Shown here: piece by piece, positions 8,278 through 17,145 of the stretch
How positions within the stretch are numbered: the stretch's first letter is position 1
How the letters are laid out: the number at the start of each line of letters is the position of its first letter
Origin: Clostridia bacterium
GTDB lineage: Bacteria > Bacillota > Clostridia > Lachnospirales > Lachnospiraceae
Reading direction: 5' to 3'
NCBI GenBank assembly: GCA_009929615.1
Contig: SAAB01000004.1
Location: 47,903-111,902, forward strand
DNA length: 64,000 nt
The notes under the pieces: model-generated
Databases searched by the model: none
Told to the model about the DNA's origin: nothing
The model's input: only the letters and a program-made list of their open reading frames with translations
Position numbers and translations under genes: made by a program

Positions 8278-10935
8278 ATGAAAAACCTTTTCCGCAAAAA
8301 ATGGTTTTACAGACCACTCTGCACAATAACGATGTTATGTCACCTTGGTGTTGTATCCTACGTGCCGTATGCCTTTTCAGCAACGACCCAGGAAAACGTT
8401 ACATCTGCCACTAATTTCTATAAAACACTGCCGCAAGTTTCAGCTACGTCAAATGGTACGGTTCAGTATGGAAAAGGCCAGGCCGTTGATTTGAACTCTG
8501 CTTATCCAAATCAAGGTTCATCAACTTCACTGGATAGCCTGAAAGGAACCTACGGAGATGACAGCAACACGCTAAAACTGGGCAATACAACCAACGCCAA
8601 TCTGAAAACCGAAAATTCACTGCGCGGCGAAGCTTACCGAACGCTGGTGGGCTCAACGAAAACTACAGCAAACATTAAACCTGATGATTCCATCTTTGAT
8701 GGCCATAAAGACTTCCTGGAGAATCAGGATAAGTACATGCAAGATCTTGGTGATTGTTCTATGACCAAGACCATGACGAATAAGGACACCGTCAACCATA
8801 TCCCTGATTATCGCGAATGTACCCGTACCACAAGTGTCAGCGGCACATTCACCCTCTACCATCCTTACGTTGCCGGTATGCTCTCGCATTATAGTGGCGC
8901 GGCGAACATCGGTTCTTGCGGCACTAACTGCATCGAACTCTGGCTCGGGACTGTCGGTGATAACTACTGGGACGGCAACTGCACAATATTTGAACAGGCA
9001 ATGGCCGTCACTGTCTACAATCCCCAGGCAGTTACCAGCGCCAAGATCATCAGGGCTAAATGGGATGATTACATGCAGATTTATGTCGGTGGTACAGATA
9101 GGGGTAGTTTGGTTTGGGCAGGGCCAAAAGGTTTAAACGTCTTCCCGCCAGAGACATCAGGAGCCTGTGAATTAAAAACAAGCTGGGATCAGTCGATTAA
9201 TGTAGATGTAACAGCACAAATCCGAAATACCCCCCAAAATGGCGTTCTTAATTTCAAAAACCGTGTGTCAGTGACTGGCAGCGGCGAAGGTTATGCTCTC
9301 ATTTATATTTACTTTGACCCAAACAAAATTATCTCGGATAACGCCTGGACTGTTGATAAACCTGAACAATTCGATACGTTGCTGAAGGCCATCAACGCCG
9401 GGTATTGCCAGAATTACACGGTAACCTGCCGCGAGACAGTCATTCCTGATGCAAATGGGTGCGCAACCATAAATGGCGCACGTATCTGCGAAAACCAGCT
9501 TGCTAAGCCGCCGATCGGAGGTCTCTCACCTTTCTGTAAGTCTGCAACGGTAGTTTCCAACTGCGGAACCGACGGTGGCGTTAACAATACTTGCAAGCAG
9601 TACGATGCAAACACTGCATGTAAATTCATTAAGTCCACTTGCATAACAGGTGCGGAGGGTGACAAAAATGGGTGCTGGCAGGCAACCGAGGTATGGGATT
9701 GCGGAACGGATGTCGTTGTACCCAATACCTCCTCCACCGATACCTATACTTGTCCTGGCGCTGTGCAATGCCTTAATGGGTCTTGCCTACAGCCTTCTGC
9801 TGAACCAAGCGGCGATTTCAACAAAGCAGTTGCAACTCTTCAGGCCGCAACTTACGCATTGAATGAAATGAAGTGTGGCGATGATACTGACGAAACCAAC
9901 CGTTCCTGCACTCTTTTTAAAGGTGAGTCTGCACAATGTAAATCGGCGATGGGGGGATGGGTGGATTGTTGTGATCAGCCCGTAGATGTCAGCTGGATTC
10001 AGTATTTGCAGTTGTCCTACTACACTCTAAAAATTGCTGATGCTGTCTCTGTAAAAGCCGGTATGTTCGAACAGGGAAAAGGTATTTTTGACATGGGTTC
10101 CGAACTTATGACTAATGCCATCGATACAATAACTCGACCAGCTATTTCCGCTTTCAACAGTCTGGTTGGGTCGGCAGGTACTGAAGCGGCTCAGCAAGCT
10201 ACAGAAGCAGGTTTGTCCGGTTTGATGAATCAGGCTATAGGAGCGCTGACGAAACAAGTTGCTCAATGGACTCTTGATACCTTCGGCCCTGCTGCGACGA
10301 ATCTGATATTTGAAAGTGCGGCCTCTGGCGGTGGCGCAGCCGTAACATCGTCTGGCCTGGCTACATCTGTTCAATTGTCGTCAACTATTGTTTCGGCAAT
10401 ATCCGTGGTTGGATATGCTTACATGGCGTACCAGATTGCTAATATACTGGTCAACATCATCTGGGCTTGTACTCCTGATGAATTTAAGCTTGCCGTTAAG
10501 AAAGAAACAAAATTGGCCGTGCATATATCCAGCTGGTGTGAAACAAAGTTTCTGGGTGTCTGTATCGAGAAACGGTCAAGTTATTGCACGTTTGATTCTC
10601 AGATTGGTCGCATCATTCAGGAACAAGGGAGACCAATGTTAGGTATCGGCTGGGGGGATAAAAAGAACCCGGATTGTCGACCACTGACGTTAGAAGAATT
10701 TGGACGGATTGATTTTAACAAACTCGATTTGTCAGAGTGGATTGGTTCACTTTACGAGGCGAAACTTTTACCTAAAGCGTCGGAAATAAATCTGGATAAG
10801 ATAACCGGTAAAGGAAACGTATTGAATATAGATGGATCTCGCCAGAACTCCCTGGAGCGATTCCAGAGCGGTGTTGACAGTATCGATGTTGATGCGGCGA
10901 AATCTAGCACAGAGGCTGTTTTGAAAACTCAATAG
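8278..10935 (+). CDS. traN: conjugative transfer protein TraN (mating-pair stabilisation)
   Basis: TraN, the Cys-rich outer-membrane adhesin that stabilises mating pairs by contacting recipient surface proteins. A signal peptide spans residues 1-36 (ending AFSA). The mature part has dozens of cysteines in C-x(n)-C clusters (about residues 155-300 and 400-560), typical of TraN, and an Ala/Gly-rich amphipathic stretch near 640-740. At 885 aa it is much longer than F TraN (602 aa) and closer to IncA/C or SXT versions. It has its own upstream gap of about 200 nt and ends at a bidirectional terminator. Confidence 0.93.
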   Translation: MKNLFRKKWFYRPLCTITMLCHLGVVSYVPYAFSATTQENVTSATNFYKTLPQVSATSNGTVQYGKGQAVDLNSAYPNQGSSTSLDSLKGTYGDDSNTLKLGNTTNANLKTENSLRGEAYRTLVGSTKTTANIKPDDSIFDGHKDFLENQDKYMQDLGDCSMTKTMTNKDTVNHIPDYRECTRTTSVSGTFTLYHPYVAGMLSHYSGAANIGSCGTNCIELWLGTVGDNYWDGNCTIFEQAMAVTVYNPQAVTSAKIIRAKWDDYMQIYVGGTDRGSLVWAGPKGLNVFPPETSGACELKTSWDQSINVDVTAQIRNTPQNGVLNFKNRVSVTGSGEGYALIYIYFDPNKIISDNAWTVDKPEQFDTLLKAINAGYCQNYTVTCRETVIPDANGCATINGARICENQLAKPPIGGLSPFCKSATVVSNCGTDGGVNNTCKQYDANTACKFIKSTCITGAEGDKNGCWQATEVWDCGTDVVVPNTSSTDTYTCPGAVQCLNGSCLQPSAEPSGDFNKAVATLQAATYALNEMKCGDDTDETNRSCTLFKGESAQCKSAMGGWVDCCDQPVDVSWIQYLQLSYYTLKIADAVSVKAGMFEQGKGIFDMGSELMTNAIDTITRPAISAFNSLVGSAGTEAAQQATEAGLSGLMNQAIGALTKQVAQWTLDTFGPAATNLIFESAASGGGAAVTSSGLATSVQLSSTIVSAISVVGYAYMAYQIANILVNIIWACTPDEFKLAVKKETKLAVHISSWCETKFLGVCIEKRSSYCTFDSQIGRIIQEQGRPMLGIGWGDKKNPDCRPLTLEEFGRIDFNKLDLSEWIGSLYEAKLLPKASEINLDKITGKGNVLNIDGSRQNSLERFQSGVDSIDVDAAKSSTEAVLKTQ

Positions 10936-10948
10936 CTTTGCAGGATAA

Positions 10949-10980
10949 GAAGCCCCGACTTTATGTCGGGGCTTTTTTTT
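10949..10980. terminator. bidirectional terminator after traN
   Basis: Stem AGCCCCGACTT/ATGTCGGGGCT followed by eight T residues, with A-rich flank on the other side. It separates the convergent traN and lipoprotein genes; the reverse-strand gene ends inside its T tract. Confidence 0.92.
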
Positions 10981-11750
10981 TACTTTCTGAACAGGTATTG
11001 CTTACCGTCACTGAATACCATTGGTTCATGTTCAGGAGAGCCTGGTAAGAACAGAGCCCGCTGAGCACCCAGTTCTTTACTCATTTCTTTAACCAGACCT
11101 ACGTTAGAGGCTCGTGTTGCATAGAGGTTGAAGCAGTCATTACCGATAATGAATGTCACCTGACCGCTGGTGCTGATAGGTGGTTTCGGCAACGTTGGAG
11201 CTATATCAGCATACGATACCCAATCACCGTTCGTCGCTTTCCGACGAACTGCATTTTCAACAGCACCGCCTTTCCCCTCACACATCCCACCAACTTTGTA
11301 TCCATCCATCCGGGTTAGTGTTTTCCAGAAAATCGCATTGACCTCACGCTCATTATCTTCCTGAGATTTACCGTTCCATGACGCGACACGCACCACGCCA
11401 TCAACAATAGCAGTAGGCTGTTGGGCCGTTAAAACAGACAGCACAGGGATGAAAGATGTGTGTGTCGCGAAGCCCGCAGCCACATCGGCCACTCCATTAC
11501 CTCCCAGGTTGGTTACACCTTTTTCACCAGCCTTAACCGGGGTTTTGAGAGGGACAAGCTGCCCATTGGACGCGAAACCGTTATAGATAAGGTATTGATC
11601 GCCAGCATCGGTGATCTGACGTAAATCCATCGCTCGGGCAAATTTCAAAGCATCAGATGGATTGCTGTCAACCGGCATAGCTGGTGGTTGAGAAGCCGCG
11701 CAACCAACTAACATCAGCGATACCAAAGCAAGACCAGAGATTTTCTTCAT
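10980..11750 (-). CDS. conjugation-associated outer-membrane lipoprotein, 256 aa
   Basis: The N-terminus is a type II signal peptide with lipobox LVGC (Cys17), giving a lipoprotein; the +2 residue is Ala, consistent with outer-membrane sorting. The remaining 240 residues are soluble and periplasmic, with no motif I can name. An AAGGA ribosome site precedes the ATG. The position between traN and the activator genes suggests a transfer or exclusion function. It is the only gene in this part preceded by a TTCGTC-type promoter (11788-11816), linking it to the regulon seen in the accessory region. Confidence 0.8.
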   Translation of the reverse strand: MKKISGLALVSLMLVGCAASQPPAMPVDSNPSDALKFARAMDLRQITDAGDQYLIYNGFASNGQLVPLKTPVKAGEKGVTNLGGNGVADVAAGFATHTSFIPVLSVLTAQQPTAIVDGVVRVASWNGKSQEDNEREVNAIFWKTLTRMDGYKVGGMCEGKGGAVENAVRRKATNGDWVSYADIAPTLPKPPISTSGQVTFIIGNDCFNLYATRASNVGLVKEMSKELGAQRALFLPGSPEHEPMVFSDGKQYLFRK

Positions 11751-11787
11751 TTTATTTTCCTTGGGACACCAGTAGGTTTGTTATTCA

Positions 11788-11816
11788 ATACTAACCCGAC
11801 TCATTCACGTGACGAA
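11788..11816 (-). promoter_or_regulatory. TTCGTC-family promoter for the lipoprotein gene
   Basis: On the reverse strand TTCGTC (11816-11811) is followed after exactly 17 nt by TAGTAT (11793-11788), a good -10 hexamer, then about 40 nt to the ATG. One of the best-formed members of the dispersed family. Confidence 0.65.
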
Positions 11817-11828
11817 GTATCCAGGCAA

Positions 11829-11858
11829 TAAAAAAGCCCGTTAAAACGGGCTTTTTTA
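11829..11858. terminator. bidirectional terminator
   Basis: Stem AAAAAGCCCGTT/AACGGGCTTTTTT with a two- to three-base loop; A and T tracts flank both sides. It closes the activator operon, which ends at 11878 on the reverse strand. Confidence 0.9.
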
Positions 11859-11877
11859 TGAAATTTAACTTAGTCAC

Positions 11878-12408
11878 TTACGAGCTTTCATTTTCAGCTT
11901 CTGTATCAGAGCAGAACGGACAAATATGTTTTTTCCGTGGACGGTCACAACTCTGCGGTGAAATAAATGAAAGATCGCAACGGTAACACCTTACCATACG
12001 TATTTCTTCAGCTCGAAAATCACGAGCAAGAGTCCAGGCCTCGTTGGCATCAATCATCATTTTCGAGGCTTCTTCCGGGCGGAATTTAAGGTTTAGTTCC
12101 CGGTAGATTTCGAACGCACTCACCACATCAACGATGTTGTCACTGTTGTTTGGGTCTTTCGAACGACGCAGATAGATGCTCATAAAATTGGTTGCCTCAA
12201 CCTTTTTATGTGTCGTATTGAGCAGCGTCTCTGAATGTTTAAGTCGTCCGATTGATACATCACTCAGATGGAACTCTTTTCGCAAAAAATCAATAACACG
12301 GTCACTTGCATTAAGCGAATGCACAATGATCTTTCTACGAAATCCTAATTTTACCATTTTCTGTGTTAAAGCAAATTTATCTTCATCCCGGACAAGAGCA
12401 GCCTTCAT
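11878..12408 (-). CDS. FlhC-like transcriptional activator subunit (AcaC/SetC type)
   Basis: A 176-residue FlhC-like protein. The C-terminal part has the order NEAWTLAR, then CYRCDLSFI, then HICPFC, matching the AWTL segment and the four-Cys zinc site of FlhC. In SXT (SetDC) and IncA/C (AcaDC) elements such FlhDC-like pairs are the master activators of transfer genes. The start is taken as the ATG (12406-12408) behind a GGAG site; an upstream TTG is less likely. It lies immediately downstream of the FlhD-like gene, as in those elements. The family call rests on the Cys pattern and context. Confidence 0.85.
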   Translation of the reverse strand: MKAALVRDEDKFALTQKMVKLGFRRKIIVHSLNASDRVIDFLRKEFHLSDVSIGRLKHSETLLNTTHKKVEATNFMSIYLRRSKDPNNSDNIVDVVSAFEIYRELNLKFRPEEASKMMIDANEAWTLARDFRAEEIRMVRCYRCDLSFISPQSCDRPRKKHICPFCSDTEAENESS

Positions 12409-12410
12409 AA

Positions 12411-12941
12411 TCAATTACTCCAATGAGAATAGCGCGACTGTAAGTAACCTGTTAATTCTAAGGTTGGGTTGGGGGCTCCAATAACTGTACTGAAGTCACA
12501 ATCTACTAAATCGGCAAATGGACGAATAGGTTTAAAATATATTTTGCCGGTTATGATTGCATCGATTGTTTGTGCATCATCCATACGTTCGACAAGCTGT
12601 ACGGTTTTTTCATTATCAAACCAGTAGAACGTTTGGGCAACAGTCCCCGTATTAATGAAAACACGAACACTGAATACCAGCAGGGCAAGCCGTAGGATGT
12701 ATGAGTCATGACGAACGAATTTTTCTACCTCAGTAGATATCTTGCGCTCGGGATCATGACAGATATTAAAGATGGGCAAGTCATACTTCTCCATCGATAA
12801 AGCGAGCTTGGCCTGATTAGATTTCTCTATCAAAAATTCCCGGTCTCCTTCTGCTAACTCAAAAGGGCTTTTATACAACGATTGCGCACGGGTAATAATT
12901 GAGATGGCAGTCTGTAGAAAATACAAATTTTGATTAATCAT
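12411..12941 (-). CDS. FlhD-like transcriptional activator subunit (AcaD/SetD type)
   Basis: A 176-residue partner of the FlhC-like protein. The N-terminal third (NLYFLQTAISIITRAQSLY) resembles the FlhD helix INLSYLLLAQRLI; the rest is divergent and longer than FlhD (about 116 aa), as in AcaD and SetD. I prefer the ATG at 12941, which overlaps the transglycosylase stop by 8 nt and has an AAGAGG site about 10 nt upstream. Transglycosylase, FlhD-like and FlhC-like genes form one operon. Sequence similarity is weak, so the call leans on the neighbouring FlhC-like gene. Confidence 0.72.
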   Translation of the reverse strand: MINQNLYFLQTAISIITRAQSLYKSPFELAEGDREFLIEKSNQAKLALSMEKYDLPIFNICHDPERKISTEVEKFVRHDSYILRLALLVFSVRVFINTGTVAQTFYWFDNEKTVQLVERMDDAQTIDAIITGKIYFKPIRPFADLVDCDFSTVIGAPNPTLELTGYLQSRYSHWSN

Positions 12942-13494
12942 TTTCGATAAGCCTCTTCCATACGCGTAATACGCGCTGACCATATTCACGAGCCTTGCCT
13001 TCCAACTTAGGGTTTTGAGTGTTGTATCCACCTATCGCCAGTTCTATATCGCCAGGGTTAGCTTTGATGGCTGCACACAAAGTCTTTGCCCCGATTCGGA
13101 TGTTTGTATCGACATCCAGGAGTTCTTCAGGATGGTTAACATACTGTCCGTTCCAACGAAAATTAATTTGAACGATTCCAATATCTGTTACCGGAGTGGC
13201 TGAGAGATAGCGGGCTAGCGCTCTCTTTGCATCTTCATAACTTGTCGGGTAATACGACCCATAAACATAGTTGTTCAATGCCCAGGGGCTGGGAACAACA
13301 TACCCCTTGGTTCCTGCATTATTTTTACTCTCGGTGAGTGCCACCGCGTAGAGAAGGTACGGATCGAGGCCACACTCTTTCTGGGAATGCTTTTCCCAAG
13401 AAGTGCCACGAAGATCTACAAGCCTGGCGTTCGTACTCGTGCAGTAAGCAGCACATAGTAAAGCGAGCACCAAACTCTTCGTTGCTATCTGCAT
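12934..13494 (-). CDS. lytic transglycosylase (Slt70-like domain), transfer accessory
   Basis: Secreted muramidase-type enzyme that would open peptidoglycan for the conjugation apparatus. A signal peptide covers residues 1-24 (ending TNA). The SLT domain shows the catalytic Glu in ALTESKNN, the downstream GIVQINFRWN motif and the LAIGGYNTQNP segment with the conserved Tyr-Asn. The ATG at 13494 follows a very strong site (GGGGAGGGG), so the longer upstream start is rejected. It heads the operon with the FlhD/FlhC-like activators, an arrangement also found in SXT-like elements. Confidence 0.92.
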   Translation of the reverse strand: MQIATKSLVLALLCAAYCTSTNARLVDLRGTSWEKHSQKECGLDPYLLYAVALTESKNNAGTKGYVVPSPWALNNYVYGSYYPTSYEDAKRALARYLSATPVTDIGIVQINFRWNGQYVNHPEELLDVDTNIRIGAKTLCAAIKANPGDIELAIGGYNTQNPKLEGKAREYGQRVLRVWKRLIEND

Positions 13495-13523
13495 TTCCCC
13501 TCCCCACAAACCCTACAACGGCA

Positions 13524-14054
13524 TCAACTTATGCGAACACGCCTTGGTGTAACCTTTTCATTAACGCCGCTATCTTGATTGTCGCCTGTCTCCCCAACGC
13601 CCGATTTATCTCCAGGATTGGGATCCGGTATTTTTCCAGCAATCTCAGGCTTACTGGTAAGGTTCGCCGTCGATAACTGGTCATCTTTAACTTCGAACTC
13701 TTGAATATCACTGCCCACACAAAATGGCGGGCCTGTATTGACTATATCGTTGCTAACCACGTGACGAAATTTTGGTTCAGTGTCCTCATTTACTTTGGGT
13801 AAGTGGCCGTCTCTCTGACTAGTCATCAGACCAGTCTCATTTTCTGTATTCGGCCCACGGACTGATTTCTTCTGTTCTGATTTACGTTTTTTTGAAGTCT
13901 CACGGACGATACCGGGTATAAAACTGTCACCTGCTAGCAATGCTCGGTTTGCCAGCGCCAATAGTGAACTGCTGCGCTGGCCAGACTGTTTTGATTCCAG
14001 ATAATTAATCAGCTCTGGAAACAGTATTGGATTAATCGTCACTCGAACTTGCAT
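13524..14054 (-). CDS. ParR/StbB-like partition adaptor
   Basis: Second gene of the ParM operon, hence the likely centromere-binding adaptor. The N-terminus (MQVRVTINPILFPELINYL) reads as a ribbon-helix-helix start as in ParR and StbB proteins, and residues 60-176 are polar, Pro/Gly/Asn-rich and probably disordered. The ATG at 14054 has an AAAGGGGG site 5 nt away; an earlier ATG overlaps the parM stop (ATGA) and would add six residues. Function is inferred from position and the N-terminal pattern. Confidence 0.72.
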   Translation of the reverse strand: MQVRVTINPILFPELINYLESKQSGQRSSSLLALANRALLAGDSFIPGIVRETSKKRKSEQKKSVRGPNTENETGLMTSQRDGHLPKVNEDTEPKFRHVVSNDIVNTGPPFCVGSDIQEFEVKDDQLSTANLTSKPEIAGKIPDPNPGDKSGVGETGDNQDSGVNEKVTPRRVRIS

Positions 14055-14068
14055 GAAACCCCCTTTGC

Positions 14069-15091
14069 TCAATCATCGCCGTAAAGCATCAAGTCAACGC
14101 CATAGTTCCAGAAACCAATGGCATTACTGGCAACAGGCAACGGGCTCGATACGATCCTGGCTCGGGGGAATTCTTCTCGTATGGTCTGTTCGTAGAACCT
14201 TGTCCCACCACCGGCAGCTGCAATGATATGGACTGGCCCGAGAACCCTTGTCGATTTTCGCAACTCTTTGACTACATCACTGGCGATGGAGGGAATAGCT
14301 TCTTCAAGCAGAGGACGTAGGGAAATGTGGCGGAACCCATTAAAGAAAGACTGCTCATTGTTACGGAGAGCGATTTCAATAATTTCTGGTAGATCATCAA
14401 TTCGCTCTTCCGGGTTATCGGCATTAAGGCGGTTCACAATGCTTTCGATAATTGCACTGGTTGCTTTTAATGATGAACCTGAAGAGCCTGATACCCTGCT
14501 TCCGCTCTTAAAGGCGATGTAGTCCATCGAGAAGAAGCCAGGGTCAACCACGAGAATGGTCGACTTCTCTAATTCTTCCTGACTGATAAGGCCCGGTCTG
14601 TTAACGATGTCATTGATGACACCAACGCCCTGCTGAAGAACGAGGCATTTTTTAACAGTCACTGTTTTTCCTGGCGCAATAGTAAACGTACCGGTGAGCC
14701 TCGCAGTCAGTTTCGCGCGTTCACTTTCATTAGCAAGACGGACAGGTAAACCAGTTACTACCAGGTCGATTTCATTGCCTGCTTTAGCAGTGATTTTATC
14801 CAGTGAGGCCAGATATAGTGCCAGGTACATTTCTGTCATGTGGTAACGGTCATGCAGCTCACGCGCATCGGGGCGTTCGGTAAAAGCCCGCCATTCTTTA
14901 CCTCCTGGGTACACCAACACTTCATGTTCGCAGCTACGCTTTACCAGCCGCACATCATCTACTGGCTCATTCGTAGCGTAGGCCGGATAAATACTGACTG
15001 TGGGTTTGTCATCCGCTGAATCCCCTACAGCAATTTTTACATTGCTGTATCCAATATCAATTCCGCAGACAACCAATTTGTCATTGCTCAT
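14069..15091 (-). CDS. parM: ParM/StbA-like actin-family segregation ATPase
   Basis: Actin-like NTPase that polymerises to push plasmid copies apart. The actin-fold phosphate loops are visible: GIDIGYSNVKIA near residues 9-20, VVDPGFFSMDYIAF near 188-201, and the adenosine motif AAAGGGTRFYE near 285-295. At 340 aa it has normal ParM length. It is transcribed with the ParR-like gene (4-nt stop/start overlap). Its promoter and centromere should lie in the 15.1-15.4 kb gap. With parA/parB at 51 kb the plasmid has two partition systems, as IncHI plasmids do. Confidence 0.9.
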   Translation of the reverse strand: MSNDKLVVCGIDIGYSNVKIAVGDSADDKPTVSIYPAYATNEPVDDVRLVKRSCEHEVLVYPGGKEWRAFTERPDARELHDRYHMTEMYLALYLASLDKITAKAGNEIDLVVTGLPVRLANESERAKLTARLTGTFTIAPGKTVTVKKCLVLQQGVGVINDIVNRPGLISQEELEKSTILVVDPGFFSMDYIAFKSGSRVSGSSGSSLKATSAIIESIVNRLNADNPEERIDDLPEIIEIALRNNEQSFFNGFRHISLRPLLEEAIPSIASDVVKELRKSTRVLGPVHIIAAAGGGTRFYEQTIREEFPRARIVSSPLPVASNAIGFWNYGVDLMLYGDD

Positions 15092-15750
15092 TCGTTAACC
15101 CTGCAAGTTAAAAATGAATTACTGCCACTCCGATAACATTTGAGCGCCAAAAAGGGGTTCGCACTAACGTAAAGAAAGGTGGCCTCCCTCTGTCAACGTC
15201 GGGAATTAACCGTTAACAAGTTGTAACATGGTATTCAAACGATCATCGATTACCATTTTTTTTATCGGCAAAACGTCCCCATTTTTGACATTAATAATGG
15301 CTAGATACGGACGTTTAAAATGTCAGATATGTACATAAATGCTGCATGAAACTGGACGTCATATATGGCTAAATCCGGCCCTAAAAACCTTAACCCCTAA
15401 CCTAAATCAGACTGAGGAAATTAGGTGGTAATGTATGAGGGCAACACATTTAGATTGGCTTTCCGCCTGGGGATTTCGCGGAGTATATATACTAAAAACA
15501 CATGCTTCGGTGAGGTGAATTAAGGTATGTTGTGGCGATTACTCAAGGGTACACTTCGTGAAAATTTTACTTAAGCACAAGTTATAATTTCACTTAAATA
15601 TGCATATCTCCCCTTCACTTCCCCCCCAAAAAAACTCTCTCAAACTAGTATATATACCTACAAAATGTGACATAAATCACTATGAAGTTACTGTGATTTA
15701 GGATTGATCCTGAAGACGGAGGGAGGTGATGGAAGTTTCAGCTGCGTTTG
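15092..15750. other. noncoding region upstream of parM: candidate centromere and promoters
   Basis: No credible gene. The DNA is AT-rich with several ACGTC/GACGT elements (about 15197, 15273, 15310, 15353), two related ATGGCTA-N-ATxCGG stretches (15298 and 15365) and TATATATA-type tracts (15484, 15649). These are the kinds of repeats expected in a parC centromere or promoter region for the ParM operon, but I cannot define its limits. Confidence 0.4.
15269..15289 (+). promoter_or_regulatory. second copy of the traF-operon box, upstream of parM
   Basis: CAAAACGTCCCCATTTTTGA matches 1367-1386 at 17 of 20 positions. It lies about 180 nt upstream of the parM start, and on the strand facing the MobI-like gene. 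It is a candidate binding site for the FlhD/FlhC-like activator; the binder is inferred, not shown. Confidence 0.45.
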
Positions 15751-16225
15751 CCATTGTATTCTCCAGAAAGGTAACAAAAAGTGGAAAAGCCAGAAACATA
15801 AGTTTCTGCCATATCATATAGCGACTCTACATAATCGTTTACTAAGAGGTTTGTGCAGCGGTGGGCGTCATCCCGTTAATCGCCTCTACATTAGGGGAAG
15901 TAAGTTTCCATTATATTCCCCAGAAACCTATTAAAAATCAGAAATGCCCAGAAACGTAGTTTTCTGCCATATCATATAGAGATTGGCAAACTGCTTGATT
16001 AAAATAAAATGGCTTGATAAAAGTACCCGTACAGATAGATATTAATAGCTCAATCACCAGATTGCCATTGTATTCTCCAGAAACATGCAAAAAATGAGAA
16101 CACCCAGAAAGATACTTAACTGGAGAATCAATCTTTCCTGTTTTGGAACTGAAAACTAAAAATCGAACCTGAAAAGGAGTTTTCTCTTTCTCCAGAAACA
16201 TAGAGTTCTGGCGTAATAATAGAGA
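15751..16225. repeat. four degenerate hairpin units, candidate oriT region
   Basis: Four related units begin near 15751, 15908, 16065 and 16185; the first three are spaced by 157 bp. Each has CCATTGTATTCTCCAGAAA (or a variant) and, about 20 nt later, a small inverted repeat of the form CCAGAAAC-ATA-GTTTCTG, often followed by CCATATCATATAG. No reading frame crosses them. They lie directly upstream of the MobI-like gene; in SXT/IncA/C elements oriT sits upstream of mobI. Assignment as oriT is inference. Confidence 0.6.
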
Positions 16226-16274
16226 TTCTCTTTTTTGGGGTTAAGTCCTAATCAAAAAACATCGAGGTGGTTTT

Positions 16275-16706
16275 ATGCAACTCGTCGGGTACATCAATGA
16301 TCTGGAAAAGGCTCGTGATGCGGTTGATTCAGCCGCAGAACTTCTGTTTAACGAGGCCAATAGTCTTCGGGAGGAATACTGGGACAAAGCTATTGCTGAT
16401 GACGAGAAGGCACGGTACAGCTTTAACGTAACCAGGCAAGGAACAACTATCAGGATCCGCTGGGCCAGATTGACACCTTTGCGCAAAGCTGGTGGAGGCA
16501 TTGATCGTGTCGTTCCCAAATACCTACCTCTCAACAAAGGCGAATCATATCCACCAGCGAAATTTAAGGATGCAAGCCAGCGAGAACTTGCGCTTATCGA
16601 ACTGTATGAAGGTCAGCTTATTTGGTTGCGTGATGAGTTACGAAAAAACCGTGCAATTCGGCAGGCACTTTCACTTCGAATAACTCACCTAAGAAAACAG
16701 CTTTAG
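16275..16706 (+). CDS. MobI-like mobilisation protein
   Basis: A 143-residue charged protein I assign with caution to the MobI family, auxiliary proteins that act at oriT with the relaxase in SXT/IncA/C elements. Supporting features: an N-terminal helix with EANSLREEYWDKA, a central strand region with Arg-x-x-x-IRIRWAR, a KYLPLNKGESYPPAKF segment, and a C-terminal helix rich in Glu and Arg, the same order as I recall for MobI. A GAGGTGG ribosome site precedes the ATG. It stands alone beside the hairpin repeats and is followed by a terminator. Confidence 0.65.
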   Translation: MQLVGYINDLEKARDAVDSAAELLFNEANSLREEYWDKAIADDEKARYSFNVTRQGTTIRIRWARLTPLRKAGGGIDRVVPKYLPLNKGESYPPAKFKDASQRELALIELYEGQLIWLRDELRKNRAIRQALSLRITHLRKQL

Positions 16707-16748
16707 AAATACAAACCGCTCTGGAGTAAACATAACGGATATACATGA

Positions 16749-16776
16749 ATACCAGGCGATGACCTGGTATTTTTGT
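16749..16776 (+). terminator. rho-independent terminator after the MobI-like gene
   Basis: Stem ATACCAGG/CCTGGTAT with a six-base loop and a T tract. It lies 45 nt after the stop. Confidence 0.85.
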
Positions 16777-16818
16777 TAGTGAGCCTTCAGGCGATCTGTT
16801 AGTGAGCCTTCAGGCGAT
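16775..16818. repeat. two tandem 21-23 bp repeats
   Basis: GTTAGTGAGCCTTCAGGCGA occurs twice in direct succession (16775 and 16798). There is no gene here. It may be a recent slippage duplication or a paired binding site. Confidence 0.7.
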
Positions 16819-17022
16819 AGCGGACTTATCGCGGCGGAAATGAATCAGGATGATCGCAATATGATCGCGAGTGTTTTCGCCCGGGTATGATCGGGTGGGA
16901 ATGCAGCGGACTATTTCGCGGGCGCGAATATGGAAGGTAAACAAAGCGGAAGCGATAGCGTCGGTTTTCTCTATTTTTACATCGGGAGGTTGAGCATGGT
17001 AATAATCAAACCGCACGATGTC

Positions 17023-17145
17023 GGAGGAAAGATGAATTTCCTCCGGGGGTTTTTATGGGCAACCGGAGGTTGCCCTGGTTTTAATCGCCGGGGAAAACCA
17101 AAAGTGAATAACCAACATGGTTTTCCTCCGGGGGTTTTTGTCGCG
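17023..17145. other. cluster of hairpins with repeated CCTCCGGGGGTTTTT
   Basis: Three consecutive inverted repeats: GGAGGAAA/TTTCCTCC (17023-17044) followed by GGGGGTTTTT, GGGCAACC/GGTTGCCC (17057-17075), and GGTTTT/AAAACC (17078-17100). TTTCCTCCGGGGGTTTTT-like sequence recurs at 17119-17139. A GTAAACAAAACGAA box lies at 17228-17241. No credible gene lies between 16707 and 17582. This may be a structured RNA, stacked terminators or part of the transfer origin. Confidence 0.5.

Noticed and set aside
15092..16270. CRISPR array in the repeated region at 15.7-16.2 kb
   Set aside because: Units are long, degenerate, spaced by 157 bp and contain conserved sequence throughout; there are no uniform short spacers and no cas genes, despite the DinG-like helicase.
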